Shown: positions 52,273 through 62,159, counted from the first letter of the stretch. The stretch is DNA of 64,000 nt from Fibrobacter sp. UWB15 (GCF_900177705.1 NZ_FXBA01000011.1:22770-86769), one strand, 5' to 3'. Program-made: numbers and translations. Notes: generated from the letters alone by a model not told the origin.

Positions 52273-54024
52273 CTATTTTAGCGTGATTTTGAGGCTCTGA
52301 GTCAATCCGTTCGCCTGAATTTTTACTAGGTACGGTCCGCGGGCGAGGCGTGAAAGCGCAATCGTGCCGTTCTGGCTCATTTTTCTTACGAGCACGCGGT
52401 TTCCTTGCAAATCGTAAATCGAAACTTGAGCCGCGTCAGCGCTCAGATTTACCTGCAAATCGCGACCGACAAGCCGGACTGCGGGGGAGGCTTTCTTGGA
52501 GGTGGCGATTGCGGTCGGCTGCATTTCGTACTTGTCCCAGCCGGGCATGTCTTCGAGCGTGATGATGTAATCGTTGTTCATCACGGTCTTCCAGCTTTCG
52601 GCGTTGTTGTCGTTTGCCCAGCCTTCCATGGCGTAGTCGCCGTACCACGGCATGAACCAGCTCCAGTTCGCGCCATCGGCCTTCATTTCGTCGGGGTAGG
52701 GCACGGAGCCGTTTTCGGACAAGGTGACGATCTTTTTGGCGCCGTACATTTCCTTGACTTTTTCGAAGGAACTCACGAGCGAGGCGTGGTTTGCTTCGCG
52801 GGGGTAGTAGTAATAGTCGCGGCCTACGACGTCTACGTATTCGTCGCCTGGGTACCAGTCCAGCGCATCGGGGGCTTCGTCGGTGGTCCAGACCCAAATC
52901 AGGTTATGCAGGTCTTTCTTGTTCACGAAGGTGTCAAACATGAGCTTGTACAAGGCAACACAGGCTTTAGCACCGTCGGTCCCCCACCAGAACCACTTTC
53001 CGCTCGCTTCATGCAGCGGGCGCCACAGCACGGCAACGCCTTCTTTTTGGAGTGTCAAAAGCGAATCGGCAATCATTTCCATGTCGCGCATAAGGGCCTT
53101 GTATTCGTCGCTGTCGGTTTTCCACTTGCCGGTGGTGGTGTCGTAAGCAAGTCCGATGCTGAATTCGGTAAAAGGCGTGTTGCCGCTAGATTCGGTATAA
53201 AACGCTTCCACGTCGTGCATCGGGTCTTTCCAGTGCCAGTTGAATTGCGGAATGCCGCCCTTTTTCCATACGGTCTTTGCCATTTCCAAGGAGGCATGCG
53301 TATAGCCTTGATACCATTGCTGGTCAGAACTCTTGCCGGAAGAATGCAAGAAGTCGAAACCGACGAGCACCACGTTCTTGCCGCTCGCTTTGTTGATGTA
53401 GCTGAGTTCGGTCTGGGTGTCGAAATCTTGCGGGGTGTACTGCCCGTTGTTTTCGAACGGGCGTTCGGTCATCACGCCGCTGATGGTGCGCTTGCCGAAA
53501 TTGCTGAGCAAGAAGTTGTAGAGCTTCTGGGCGCTTTCGGTGGGTTCAGGCGTTACAGGCGTCGGGCTGATGTTCCAGGGGGTCGCCTCGTATTCTGAAA
53601 CTTCAATGTAGTCAACGGCCACCCATCCCCAGGAATGGACAATCCCGATGGCGTTTTCACCTTTTTTTAGCTTGACTTTACCCGCCGCCTTGAGGACCTT
53701 AAAATCATCGGAAACTCCGAAGGTCACCTGACCGGCGGAGCTTCCGTTCAAAGTCAGATTCTGGGTTTTGCTGCCGCGATTGGTGGGGAGTTTGTAGCTC
53801 ACGTACAGCGTGTAGTAGCCGTCGCTTGGCATGTTGACGGTGAATGCGAGGTCGCCTTCGCCCATTTCGACATATTTGCCGCCCGAGGCTTTTGCGTCGG
53901 TCAATGTCTCGATTTTGTGGTCGTCGGCAGGTACGGCGTCTTCGGCTTCGACGCGGATGGCCGCTGCCATGGAGTAGGTCGAAAAAGCGAGCGCTGTCGC
54001 GGTCAAAAACTTGTAGGTATTCAT
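52273..54024 (-). CDS. Secreted GH26 beta-mannanase (paralogue 2)
   Basis: 583 residues. Signal peptide about 1-20; CBM35-like domain about 22-145 (IRVEAEDAVPADDH ... WGWVAVDYIEVSEYE); GH26 domain about 155-510 with Glu339 (WRPLHEASGKWFWWG) and Glu437 (TLSENGSVPYPD); C-terminal sorting-like module (VSIYDLQGNRVLV ... ARGPYLVKIQ). Shorter than the third copy and without its extra domain. Second of three adjacent same-strand GH26 genes, each with its own terminator, so probably independently transcribed. Confidence 0.93.
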   Translation of the reverse strand: MNTYKFLTATALAFSTYSMAAAIRVEAEDAVPADDHKIETLTDAKASGGKYVEMGEGDLAFTVNMPSDGYYTLYVSYKLPTNRGSKTQNLTLNGSSAGQVTFGVSDDFKVLKAAGKVKLKKGENAIGIVHSWGWVAVDYIEVSEYEATPWNISPTPVTPEPTESAQKLYNFLLSNFGKRTISGVMTERPFENNGQYTPQDFDTQTELSYINKASGKNVVLVGFDFLHSSGKSSDQQWYQGYTHASLEMAKTVWKKGGIPQFNWHWKDPMHDVEAFYTESSGNTPFTEFSIGLAYDTTTGKWKTDSDEYKALMRDMEMIADSLLTLQKEGVAVLWRPLHEASGKWFWWGTDGAKACVALYKLMFDTFVNKKDLHNLIWVWTTDEAPDALDWYPGDEYVDVVGRDYYYYPREANHASLVSSFEKVKEMYGAKKIVTLSENGSVPYPDEMKADGANWSWFMPWYGDYAMEGWANDNNAESWKTVMNNDYIITLEDMPGWDKYEMQPTAIATSKKASPAVRLVGRDLQVNLSADAAQVSIYDLQGNRVLVRKMSQNGTIALSRLARGPYLVKIQANGLTQSLKITLK

Positions 54025-54091
54025 ACAACCTCCGGTTCCATTTTAAAATACATTATTTTCCCCGAAATTGAAAATTCATTGTTCAAATAGA

Positions 54092-54131
54092 AGAATCCCC
54101 GCGGCAAACTTGCGTCGACCACGGGGATTCT
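54092..54131 (-). terminator. Terminator after GH26-3
   Basis: GAATCCCCG ... CGGGGATTC stem with a 20-nt loop between GH26-3 and GH26-2; moderate because of the long loop. Confidence 0.6.
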
Positions 54132-54150
54132 AGGAGTCATGAAGAGAAAC

Positions 54151-56457
54151 TTACTTGATTAATACCGGCTGGGTAGCGGCAATGCCTGCGCCCTTGACGC
54201 GCACGATGTAGCGGCCCTTGGGCATGTCGGCGAGGCTGAATGCGCTGGTGCCTGCGGCGAGGTTACCCTTGTAGAGCGTTGCCACGCGCTTGCCGTTCAT
54301 ACCGAACACTTCGACGGCAACCATGCCAGCCTTGGCGGTAGTGAGCGAGACGGTCTTGCCCGAGACGCCGAGCTTGGCGGAGGCGCTTGCCTTGGCGACC
54401 ACCGGCTTGATGGCGGCAGGTGCGCCCGTTTCGTCGACGAGTTCGATCTTTGCGATATGACCCTTGCTCTGGTCGGCGGCGGTGAAGAGTTCGGTCTTCT
54501 TGTCGAATGCGGAAATCACCTTGCCGTTGTCGGCGACGAGTTCGTCGAAAATCACGGTTCCTTCGAAGCCTACTGCTGCAACCATGAGCGTTACAGAGAA
54601 GAGGTTGTCGAGATCGATCGGATGTTCTACCTTGTCGTCATCTTCGTACTTGGTGATGTCGAATTCGCAAGTAGCAGAGGCTCCGTCGTTAATCCAGCAG
54701 CCGGTGGAGGTAGACATTTCCCATGTCCAGGCGTCGTCCTTCATGCCGTTTCTTACAAAGGCGAGACCAACCCAGATGCCATTGTCTGCACCGCCGGAAC
54801 CGTTATTTGTAATCTTCAACGAAACTGTCGTTGCACCGGTGAGGTTCGGAACCTTTTTGAGTTCGATGTTTGCACCGCTGTCGTTCAAGGCAGTGTAGGT
54901 CACGGCCATCATCAGGTTCTTGTAGTCTTCGGGAGTTGCTTCGCCGGCACCGTACTTGGCGTTTTCGGTCGAGGTCGGGCATGCCTTTGTTGCAGAGACT
55001 GCTTCATTATAGTTGTCCCAACCCGGCATTTCGTCGAGCGTGATGATTCGTTCGTCGGCGAGGTTCTTCTTCCATACGCTTTCGGCGGTTTGACTCACGA
55101 AGCCTGCAGACCAGGATTCGTACCACGGCATCCACCAGCTCCAGGGGGCGTTTTCTGCGTACATGTTGTCGACATCGGGAATCGGGCCGTTTTCGCTGAG
55201 GGCGATAATCTTGTTGGTACCGCCCTTGTTGGCAAAGTCGATGAATGCAGCGCTGTTGCTCTGGTGATCGTTTGCCTTGTTGTAAATGTCAACGCTAAGA
55301 ACGTCGTAGTAGGTTTCGCCCGGAGTCCAGGAAAGCTTGGAGGCGTCTTGCGGGTTAAAGTCCCAAATCAAGTTGTTCACGCCGTTCTTGAACACCATGC
55401 GTTCGTAGAGCAACTGGTAGAGGGCGACAAACTGCTTGCCCGTATTGATGCTCCACCAGAACCAGTTTCCGCCGGATTCATGCAACGGGCGGAAGATGGC
55501 GGCAACGCCTTCTTTCTGGAGGTCCAAGAAAATCTGGGAAACGTAGTCGATATCTCCGACAATCGCCTTGTAGGCGGCAGAAGTCGTATCCCAAGTGGTG
55601 GAACCCTTGATGAATGCTTCGGAGAAGTCGAATTCGGTGTAGGTGTCATGAGCACCCTTCACGTAAAATTCAACTTCGTCACCCGGGCGCCAGTGCCACG
55701 TGAAGGCCGGAATGCCGCCCTTCTTCCAGGTGGTTTTTGCGATATCGATAGCCTTTTCGGTGTACTGCTGGAACCAGCCTTCGTCCTTGTTGGCGCCGGT
55801 TGCGTTCATGAGGTCTGCACCGATGAGTGCCGGGTATTTGCCGCCGGCCTTGTAAACTGCTTGCACGTCTTCGTGCTGGGTGGCATCGCCAATGGTGTAG
55901 GCGTCCATGTTACCGGTCATCACGCCAGAAATCGTCTTCTTGCCAAAGTTGTTGACCAGGAAATTATAAAGCTTGATTGCAGACGGGGTGGCATTCTTGG
56001 TAACGGGAGCGTTGCAAAGGGTGAATGCCTTGGCTTCAAATTCCTTGACTTCGATGTAGTCCACATCGATCCAGCCCCAGCTATTGGTAATGGCGATCGT
56101 GTTTGCGCCTGCTGAAAGTGTAAGGACGGTTTCGACATCGACAAACTTGCCTTTGTCTGTAACCGGGAAGGAAACCTGAGAGGTAGTACTGCCGACACCG
56201 ACATAGTTGATCTTGTCGCCACCGTAGTTGTTCATGTAGTGGACCACTACGCTGTATTGGCCGGCTTTCTCGACGGTAACAGCGGGGAACGTGATGTCGC
56301 CGCCGTTCATCTTGACGTACTTGCCGCCCGATGCTTCGGTATTGGAGGCGACAGCTGCGTCTTTGGTGAGTGTTCCGTCTTCGGCTTCGTACTGCGCCGC
56401 ACTTGCAGATGCTGCAGCGGCAAGGCCGAATGCGAGAAGGGTTTTAGTAAATTCCAT
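54151..56457 (-). CDS. Secreted GH26 beta-mannanase (paralogue 3, with extra beta domain)
   Basis: 768 residues. Signal peptide about 1-20; CBM35-like domain about 22-142 (QYEAEDGTLTKD ... WGWIDVDYIEVKEFE); GH26 domain about 150-500 with Glu327 (FRPLHESGGNWFWWS) and Glu422 (ALSENGPIPDVD). An additional beta-sandwich (about 510-680; LMMAVTYTALNDSG ... VIFDELVADNG) resembles the CBM-like segment of the GH30 enzyme. C-terminal sorting-like module VAVEVFGMNGKRVATLYKG ... GRYIVRVKG. The copy order suggests tandem duplication followed by domain gain or loss. Confidence 0.93.
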   Translation of the reverse strand: MEFTKTLLAFGLAAAASASAAQYEAEDGTLTKDAAVASNTEASGGKYVKMNGGDITFPAVTVEKAGQYSVVVHYMNNYGGDKINYVGVGSTTSQVSFPVTDKGKFVDVETVLTLSAGANTIAITNSWGWIDVDYIEVKEFEAKAFTLCNAPVTKNATPSAIKLYNFLVNNFGKKTISGVMTGNMDAYTIGDATQHEDVQAVYKAGGKYPALIGADLMNATGANKDEGWFQQYTEKAIDIAKTTWKKGGIPAFTWHWRPGDEVEFYVKGAHDTYTEFDFSEAFIKGSTTWDTTSAAYKAIVGDIDYVSQIFLDLQKEGVAAIFRPLHESGGNWFWWSINTGKQFVALYQLLYERMVFKNGVNNLIWDFNPQDASKLSWTPGETYYDVLSVDIYNKANDHQSNSAAFIDFANKGGTNKIIALSENGPIPDVDNMYAENAPWSWWMPWYESWSAGFVSQTAESVWKKNLADERIITLDEMPGWDNYNEAVSATKACPTSTENAKYGAGEATPEDYKNLMMAVTYTALNDSGANIELKKVPNLTGATTVSLKITNNGSGGADNGIWVGLAFVRNGMKDDAWTWEMSTSTGCWINDGASATCEFDITKYEDDDKVEHPIDLDNLFSVTLMVAAVGFEGTVIFDELVADNGKVISAFDKKTELFTAADQSKGHIAKIELVDETGAPAAIKPVVAKASASAKLGVSGKTVSLTTAKAGMVAVEVFGMNGKRVATLYKGNLAAGTSAFSLADMPKGRYIVRVKGAGIAATQPVLIK

Positions 56458-56557
56458 AACAGACTCCTATATTGTCGTCTTGGAAAATAGGTTTTGCTGA
56501 GTGCATTTCAAAGCATATTTTGAATAGTGTTGAATAAATCGTTGGGTAATTCTCAAC

Positions 56558-56585
56558 AAAAAAATCCGCCAAAATGGCGGATTTC
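56558..56585 (-). terminator. Terminator after aldose epimerase gene
   Basis: AAATCCGCC-ATTTT-GGCGGATTT followed by TTTTGTTG on the minus strand. Confidence 0.85.
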
Positions 56586-56616
56586 GTAGATTGCAGTTTA
56601 CAAAAAACTTGCGTTT

Positions 56617-57642
56617 TTATAACTCGATGCCCGTTTTTTCGTGGAATCGGAACCCGAATGTAAACGTGCGTTCTTCACCAGGCGGAATTACGATGAGGCC
56701 GCGGTGATGGTTCAATGCATCGGGCTCTGCAGTCATGGGCTCGATAGCGATGCTCATGCGGTCAGGCGGAGTGTAGATCTGGATTGCGTTATATTGCTCG
56801 ACACCGGCCTTCTGCCAAATATCAAGCGAATAGTTGTCGCTTTCGAGCGATACGTGAGCGTTGTTGATAAAGTCAGAACCGTTGGCCTTCAATTCCGTGA
56901 CATCTTTTTCAAGGCAGAAACAGTCGTTAATAAATTCGTCGTTAATCTTGCGGCCGCTTTCGAAACGGGAGTCTTCCTTGAATTCGCCGGTTGGAATGTC
57001 CGCCTTGTCCAACAGGGCAAGCGAGCAACTGGGCAATTTCATGGTCAAGTTGTCAATCTTTTCGCCCAAAGTAAAGTACGGGTGCCAGCCTTCGGAATAG
57101 GGCATATCGGTGTTGCCGACGTTTTTGACGGTCGAGGTAATCGAAACGCTTTCGCCCGTGAAGGTGATGGTGTTTGTGGCACGGAAGGGAAACGGGAAAC
57201 CGGCAAATGCACCCGGCCAGTCACAAGTGAATACGGCGGTGCAACTGTCTGCTTCGCTTTCAAAAGATTCGAATTCCCATTCCTTGTTCTGCAAGAATCC
57301 GTGCAGGGCATGCGGAGCCCAGCTTACGTTGTTCACAAGTTCGTAAGTCTTGCCCTGCCAGGTGAATTTGGCGTAGGCAGTGCGGCCGGGGAAGGGGGTG
57401 AGCCTGCAACCGGCATTTGTGTCAGGAGAAATTTTTCTAAGGGTAGGTTCGTCTTTGTAGCCGTAAAGCAAATCGAGCATTGTCGAGGTTCGGGTATTTT
57501 GCTGATTTTCTACGGGGACTCGCCAACCGTTGAGTCCGCAGCCAAAACCGTTCAGAATTTCAAATTCGGCTCCGTCATCGCGTTGAAGCACGAAACAGGG
57601 GATGGTGCCCAAGGGGCGGAAAATTAGTTTGAATTGGCTCAT
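56617..57642 (-). CDS. Aldose 1-epimerase family protein
   Basis: 341 residues, cytoplasmic. Interconverts anomers of free hexoses (GalM fold). Galactose-mutarotase landmarks: catalytic His in SEGWHPYFTLG, a second His region APHALHGF, and the catalytic Glu in SIAIEPMTAEPDALN. NQQ-type NENQQNTR loop near residue 45 and a long C-terminal strand set. Its place after the mannanase genes suggests handling of released mannose or galactose, but this is inference. TACATTTA lies 7 nt before the ATG, divergent from mnmE. Confidence 0.85.
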   Translation of the reverse strand: MSQFKLIFRPLGTIPCFVLQRDDGAEFEILNGFGCGLNGWRVPVENQQNTRTSTMLDLLYGYKDEPTLRKISPDTNAGCRLTPFPGRTAYAKFTWQGKTYELVNNVSWAPHALHGFLQNKEWEFESFESEADSCTAVFTCDWPGAFAGFPFPFRATNTITFTGESVSITSTVKNVGNTDMPYSEGWHPYFTLGEKIDNLTMKLPSCSLALLDKADIPTGEFKEDSRFESGRKINDEFINDCFCLEKDVTELKANGSDFINNAHVSLESDNYSLDIWQKAGVEQYNAIQIYTPPDRMSIAIEPMTAEPDALNHHRGLIVIPPGEERTFTFGFRFHEKTGIEL

Positions 57643-57649
57643 AGGTTAA

Positions 57650-57657
57650 TAAATGTA
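57650..57657 (-). promoter_or_regulatory. TACATTTA box, near-leaderless start
   Basis: Minus-strand box ending 7 nt before the epimerase ATG at 57642. Confidence 0.4.
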
Positions 57658-57761
57658 CAATAAATAAGGGAAAAATGCCCTATTGCAATAATCAAATAAG
57701 AAAATATTAAAATACAATATGTCAATTTTCGTACATAAATGAAGGTCTTGGGTGCTTTTGC

Positions 57762-57769
57762 TATCTTTG
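57762..57769 (+). promoter_or_regulatory. TATCTTTG box, predicted leaderless start of mnmE
   Basis: Exact TAnnTTTG ending 5 nt (CCGCC) before ATG 57775. It discriminates against the upstream in-frame ATG at 57739, which lies before the box. Confidence 0.6.
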
Positions 57770-57774
57770 CCGCC

Positions 57775-59091
57775 ATGGATTCCCAGACGATTGTAGCCCC
57801 GATGACGCCTACGGGCGTGAGTGCCGTAGCGGCCCTCCGAGTGAGTGGTTCGCAGGTGCGTTTGGTGGTGGAACGCCTGTTTGGAACGAAGACTGCCAAG
57901 GCTCTTGTGCCCCGCATGGCAAACCTCGGCACGGCCCGCGACCCGGAATCGGGCAAGGTGCTCGATAGCCTCTTGTTCATTTATTTTGAATCGCCCAATT
58001 CTTACACCGGCGAAGACGTGCTGGAACTTTACCCGCACGGAAACCCGCTGATCGTGCGCGACTTGCTGCAGGCGATTCGCCGCATCGAAGGCGTGCGCCT
58101 GGCCGAACCGGGCGAATACACGCGCCGTGCCTTCTTGAACGGCAAGATGGACTTGACCCAGGCCGAATCGGTGGCCGACGTGATTCACAGCGCAAACCGC
58201 GCGGAACTGGAGAACGCTCACCGCTTGCTGGGCGGCGCGCTTTCGAAAAAGATTGCGACGCTCACGGCACAGGTGAAAGACATCTCGGCCCGCCTTGAAC
58301 TCGACGTGGACTTTGCCGAAGAAGAAGCCGACCCCGATTTTGCAGGCTGGGAGACGCGCTTTGTCTCTATCCGAGAATCTATCCAGCAGATTTTGAACAG
58401 CTTCCGCGGAAAGGCGAACCTGAGCCGCTTGCCGCTGGCAGTTCTCTATGGCGCCCCGAATGCGGGCAAGTCGAGCCTAGTGAATGCACTCCTCGGCGAA
58501 GACCGCGTGCTCGTGAGCAATGTGCCGGGCACCACGCGCGACTTTGTCGAAGTCCGACTCTTCTTGGAAGGCGGCGAAATCCGCCTGGTCGATACCGCAG
58601 GCATTGCAGAGCATGCCACCGACGAACTCGATGCGCTCAGCATGAAAAAGTCCCGCGAGATTTTGGAAGAGGCGGACCTCAAGATTTTAGTCCTCGACGG
58701 TACGGATTCGACCGAGCCGGTTGTCCAGCCTGATTTTATAGTCCACTCCAAGTGCGACTTGCGGGAGTCCCTGCCTAAAACGGGGATCTGCATTTCGTCC
58801 AAGACGGGTGCGGGCCTTGCCGAGCTCAAGAGCGTCATGAATTCCGCCTTGTTCAAAAAACGTGAAAATGAAGAAGACCTCTGGATTACAAGCGAACGCG
58901 AAAAGGCATGCCTCGAAGACGCTTATGCCGGCGTGAACCGAGTGCTCCGCCTGCTCCAGACAAATCCGGCGGTGGAACTGTTGGCTTTTGAAATGCAATT
59001 GGTGCGTCGCGCTTTGCAAAGTATAACGGGCGAAATTTCGTCCGAAGACATTTTACAATCTATTTTCGCGGGGTTCTGCATTGGAAAGTAG
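57775..59091 (+). CDS. mnmE: tRNA modification GTPase MnmE
   Basis: 438 residues. With MnmG makes (c)mnm5U34 in tRNA. N-terminal formyl-THF-binding domain (IVAPMTPTGVSAVAALRVSG, SYTGEDVLELYPHGN), helical domain, and an inserted G domain: G1 GAPNAGKSS, G2 TTRD, G3 DTAG, G4 as HSKCD (usually NKxD), G5 SSKTG. The C-terminal farnesylated-like motif CIGK is intact. ATG 57775 gives the conserved start; 57739 would add 12 foreign residues. The GRP-type transporter gene overlaps its last 11 nt. Confidence 0.95.
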   Translation: MDSQTIVAPMTPTGVSAVAALRVSGSQVRLVVERLFGTKTAKALVPRMANLGTARDPESGKVLDSLLFIYFESPNSYTGEDVLELYPHGNPLIVRDLLQAIRRIEGVRLAEPGEYTRRAFLNGKMDLTQAESVADVIHSANRAELENAHRLLGGALSKKIATLTAQVKDISARLELDVDFAEEEADPDFAGWETRFVSIRESIQQILNSFRGKANLSRLPLAVLYGAPNAGKSSLVNALLGEDRVLVSNVPGTTRDFVEVRLFLEGGEIRLVDTAGIAEHATDELDALSMKKSREILEEADLKILVLDGTDSTEPVVQPDFIVHSKCDLRESLPKTGICISSKTGAGLAELKSVMNSALFKKRENEEDLWITSEREKACLEDAYAGVNRVLRLLQTNPAVELLAFEMQLVRRALQSITGEISSEDILQSIFAGFCIGK

Positions 59092-59953
59092 TTATATCGG
59101 AGCTTTGCTTGCCATTTTCATGTTTGGCTCCTACATGGTGCCCCTTAAAAAATGGCCGAATTATTCAAGCTGGGCATACCTTTCGATGATGACCTTGGGC
59201 GCGCTTTTGAGTGCGCTTGTCGTGGCGTTCTATACGGGCACGTTCAACGTGCACCCGGTGGGCGTGTTTTGCGGTCTCTTGTGGGTCGTGGGCGGAGCCT
59301 TCTGTTTTTGGGCGGTGCAAGCCGAGGCTGATCTTGCGGGCGCTGGCGTGCGTTCCATGGGGGTGAGCATTTTGGCTTCGTTCCTTTCGGGCGTGCTCCT
59401 GTTCGGCGAACAGTCCAAGTTCTTCCTCTCGATTCCGGCGATTGCATGCTTTTTGATCGGGCTTTCGCGCTTGTCGCCGTCGCATGGTGGTTCCGTATTC
59501 AAGAACTGGCGTTCGCTTTTGGGCGGTTTTGCCTTCGGTACGTACCTGATTCCCTATAAGCTTGCGCTACAGTCGGGCCTCTCGATGACCGATGTTGAAT
59601 TCCTTTGCCCGTTTACCATCGGTATTTTTGTCGGCAGCCAGGCACTGATTGCCGTGCTTGAAATTCGCCGTAAAAAGATGTTCGAATACAAGCTTGTGCC
59701 GAGCGTTGTTACCGTTTTGATGGGTGTGCTCTGGACGGTCGGCATGCACGGCTGCTTCTGGGCTATCGATGTGAACGGCGCGCTCGGTTATGCCATCGGT
59801 TATCCGCTCACGCAGCTGAACTTGCTTGTAAACCTCGGCTGGGGCGTGTTCGTTTTCGGTGAATACAAAACGGCCCGCGAACGAATCAAGTTGCTTTTGG
59901 CGACCTTCATCATTTTAGCGGGCGCTGTTTTGCTGACCCTGTCGAAGGGCTAG
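59081..59953 (+). CDS. GRP-family (glucose/ribose porter type) sugar transporter
   Basis: 290 residues with about ten transmembrane helices in two repeats, each beginning near GLxFGxYxxPxK-like motifs (FMFGSYMVPLKKW at the start; GFAFGTYLIPYKLALQSG in the middle). This matches the GRP/RhaT branch of the drug/metabolite transporter superfamily, which moves sugars. Start is TTG 59081 inside mnmE with GGGG 7 nt upstream; ATG 59119 would cut the first helix. Convergent with the GH9 gene 19 nt away. The substrate could be a released monosaccharide (inference). Confidence 0.85.
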   Translation: MESSYIGALLAIFMFGSYMVPLKKWPNYSSWAYLSMMTLGALLSALVVAFYTGTFNVHPVGVFCGLLWVVGGAFCFWAVQAEADLAGAGVRSMGVSILASFLSGVLLFGEQSKFFLSIPAIACFLIGLSRLSPSHGGSVFKNWRSLLGGFAFGTYLIPYKLALQSGLSMTDVEFLCPFTIGIFVGSQALIAVLEIRRKKMFEYKLVPSVVTVLMGVLWTVGMHGCFWAIDVNGALGYAIGYPLTQLNLLVNLGWGVFVFGEYKTARERIKLLLATFIILAGAVLLTLSKG

Positions 59954-59972
59954 CCGGGGCGTTTGCCCTCTT

Positions 59973-62096
59973 TTATTTTATCACAATCTTCTTTGCTCCA
60001 AAGCCGTCAACCTTGACCATGTAGATTCCGCTCTGCACGTTGTCGAGGTTCAGCGTTGCGTGTCCGGCGGTAAGCTTTGCGGTCGCAATTTCTGCGCCAT
60101 TGATTCCCAAGACGTGCACCTTTGCGGTACCGCGGGCGTTTATCGTAAGCGTGCGACCCTGAGTCAGCACCGAGAACTTTGCACTTGCGATGGTCTTAGG
60201 CTTGATTGCATCAGGGTTGTATAGCTTAATCGGGTTTTCATCGTAACGGGTGGCAAGTGCCATTAGGTACCAGGTACTATGCGGTAGCCACTGTTCCACC
60301 CAACGCCAGTTGTTCCACGGTTCTTTGGGATCAAAGCCTACGTAGGCAACGCCATCGTCATCCCAGGCGATTCCCGAACCGTCCGTACTCTTGCCGGTAA
60401 TGCCGTTTGCGATGCCTCCCTTGAGGGTTGCGTCATAGTCGGAGGTGCCGTCGTACTTGGCGGGGTTCTTTTTTCCGATGCCGTACATCATGCATGTGCC
60501 GTAAGGGTTCTTGCCCAAAATCCAGTCGAGCTGGTCGGTTGCGTACTTGTTGATGTTAGTGTCGAGGAGGCTTAAATCACTTGCGACAAGCGATGCCGCT
60601 GCTGCAAGGCTTGCGATACGGGCGTCTTCGCCTTGCCACCAGTACTTGCTTTCGTTGTCGTGCGGGATAAAGAAACCATCCTTGATGTTTCCGCCAGTTT
60701 TGTATGTCTGACGGGCGTAACCGAACGGGTTTTCGACCTTGTTTGTAATGGAGATGAGCCAGCTCAAGTGCTTGCGAACGGCAGATAGTGCTGTCTTGTA
60801 GATAATTTCACCGTTGGTGGCGGAACAGTCAAATTCAGGGGGGCAAGGTTCGCGTGCGATTTGCATTTCCGCTTCCAGGAATCGCATCAAGGCAATCAGC
60901 GGGAGTCCTGCGTCGCTTGCGTGCCAGAACGGACGAGTCTTCGCGTCGTCGCTCCAGAAATATCCATCTTCGCTAATGCGGGCGGCGAGGTGTCCAGCGC
61001 GGCTTTCCATATCGTCCATGTAGGAGGCTTTTCCCGTAGCGAGGAACAGTTCCGTTGCCGCAAGGAGTGCGGTGTAGTCATCAATGATGTTTTCCTTGCC
61101 GTCGTCGCAGTAGGCGCAATTGCTACCGATGCTTTGCTTTTCAGAGAGGTGTGCATAAGCTTTCTCGGCTGCAGCGAGGTACTGTTCGCTGGTGTAATCG
61201 CCTTTGACTCCAAGTTTTGCCACGCGGGCAAGGCCGGCAATGGCCATGCCGCCGCCTTCGCGGAATGCCGTCTGGTAATTATTGCTCTTGACGCCGTCGG
61301 AACCGCTAAAGGCGCAAAGGTAGCGACTTCCCATGCCCCAGTTGTCGAATACAGTCATGTAGAAGAATCCCTGTTCGTCAAGCATGCGTACCAAGAAGTC
61401 TGCGCCGTAGGCGGCTTCGTCTGCGGTTTTTGCCTTGGTGCTTGTAGACGCGAGTAGCTCCGGAATGCGCTCCGCTGTAAAAGCGAGAGCCCACACCGTT
61501 AGGGGAATCTGTTGCGGATTCAAATAGTTGGCGTAAGATAGATGACTCAGGTACTTGCTCACGTCGCCGCTAGCATCGTACCAGCCGCCGCGAACATCGC
61601 GCGTAACGCCCGAACTCCCGTAAACGGAAACCTTCTGGTCCCATTCGGTAATGGGAGCCTTGTCGGCGCGGTCGTCGTAGAAGTAGTCCAGCACCATGCC
61701 GAGGGTGCTCTTGGCAAGCTGGTTTCCGCCTACAGAGAATTCCGCTGATGTGGATGGGCTGCCTGTGACATCGCCGATATAGTACGTTCCTGCGTACATA
61801 AAACTGTAGGGAATTTCGATGCGATAGTATTTTCCGCTTTTAGACCAATTGTCGGGATTTTCGCCTTTGCCAAATACGCCCTCCGCTAAAACTTGCGCGG
61901 GTAAACCTTGAGTTTGGGGCATGTTGTCGCGATTAAAGTAAAGGCTCCACTTGGTTCCTTCGAGTTCTTCGGTACTTTGTACTACGGCCGAAAATGGCAT
62001 GCCCAAGTCGTAGCCCGCCTCGTTAAGGAAAAACGTGTTGTCCGCGAATGCGGAAGCCGCAATCGCAAAGGGGAGGATTTTGCAAATGGTATTCAT
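59973..62096 (-). CDS. Secreted GH9 cellulase (endoglucanase type)
   Basis: 707 residues. Signal peptide about 1-18; an Ig-like N-terminal domain (about 19-125, FFLNEAGYDLGMPF) typical of the CelD/E2 subgroup of GH9; catalytic alpha/alpha barrel about 130-625 with Asp174 and Asp178 in GGWYDASGDVSKY and the general acid Glu601 in RWVEQWLPHSTWY. Substrate-site NPYGTCMMYG and WQGEDARIASL present. C-terminal sorting-like module (AKVHVLGINGAEIAT ... GIYMVKVDGFG). Acts on cellulose or mixed-linkage glucan outside the cell; AGGAAC near the ATG. Confidence 0.93.
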   Translation of the reverse strand: MNTICKILPFAIAASAFADNTFFLNEAGYDLGMPFSAVVQSTEELEGTKWSLYFNRDNMPQTQGLPAQVLAEGVFGKGENPDNWSKSGKYYRIEIPYSFMYAGTYYIGDVTGSPSTSAEFSVGGNQLAKSTLGMVLDYFYDDRADKAPITEWDQKVSVYGSSGVTRDVRGGWYDASGDVSKYLSHLSYANYLNPQQIPLTVWALAFTAERIPELLASTSTKAKTADEAAYGADFLVRMLDEQGFFYMTVFDNWGMGSRYLCAFSGSDGVKSNNYQTAFREGGGMAIAGLARVAKLGVKGDYTSEQYLAAAEKAYAHLSEKQSIGSNCAYCDDGKENIIDDYTALLAATELFLATGKASYMDDMESRAGHLAARISEDGYFWSDDAKTRPFWHASDAGLPLIALMRFLEAEMQIAREPCPPEFDCSATNGEIIYKTALSAVRKHLSWLISITNKVENPFGYARQTYKTGGNIKDGFFIPHDNESKYWWQGEDARIASLAAAASLVASDLSLLDTNINKYATDQLDWILGKNPYGTCMMYGIGKKNPAKYDGTSDYDATLKGGIANGITGKSTDGSGIAWDDDGVAYVGFDPKEPWNNWRWVEQWLPHSTWYLMALATRYDENPIKLYNPDAIKPKTIASAKFSVLTQGRTLTINARGTAKVHVLGINGAEIATAKLTAGHATLNLDNVQSGIYMVKVDGFGAKKIVIK

Positions 62097-62159
62097 GTTC
62101 CTAATATAATTTATTGAGTTCTTGAAATCAACAAGGAATCAGAAAAGTGTGAGTGGATA

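Noticed and set aside
54457..56115. 552-codon plus-strand ORF opposite GH26-3
   Set aside because: Antisense shadow caused by codon bias; Val/Gly/Phe-rich, no start signal, while the opposite strand encodes a clear enzyme.
57739..57774. Earlier ATG for mnmE
   Set aside because: It would place the start before the TATCTTTG box and add residues not found in the family.
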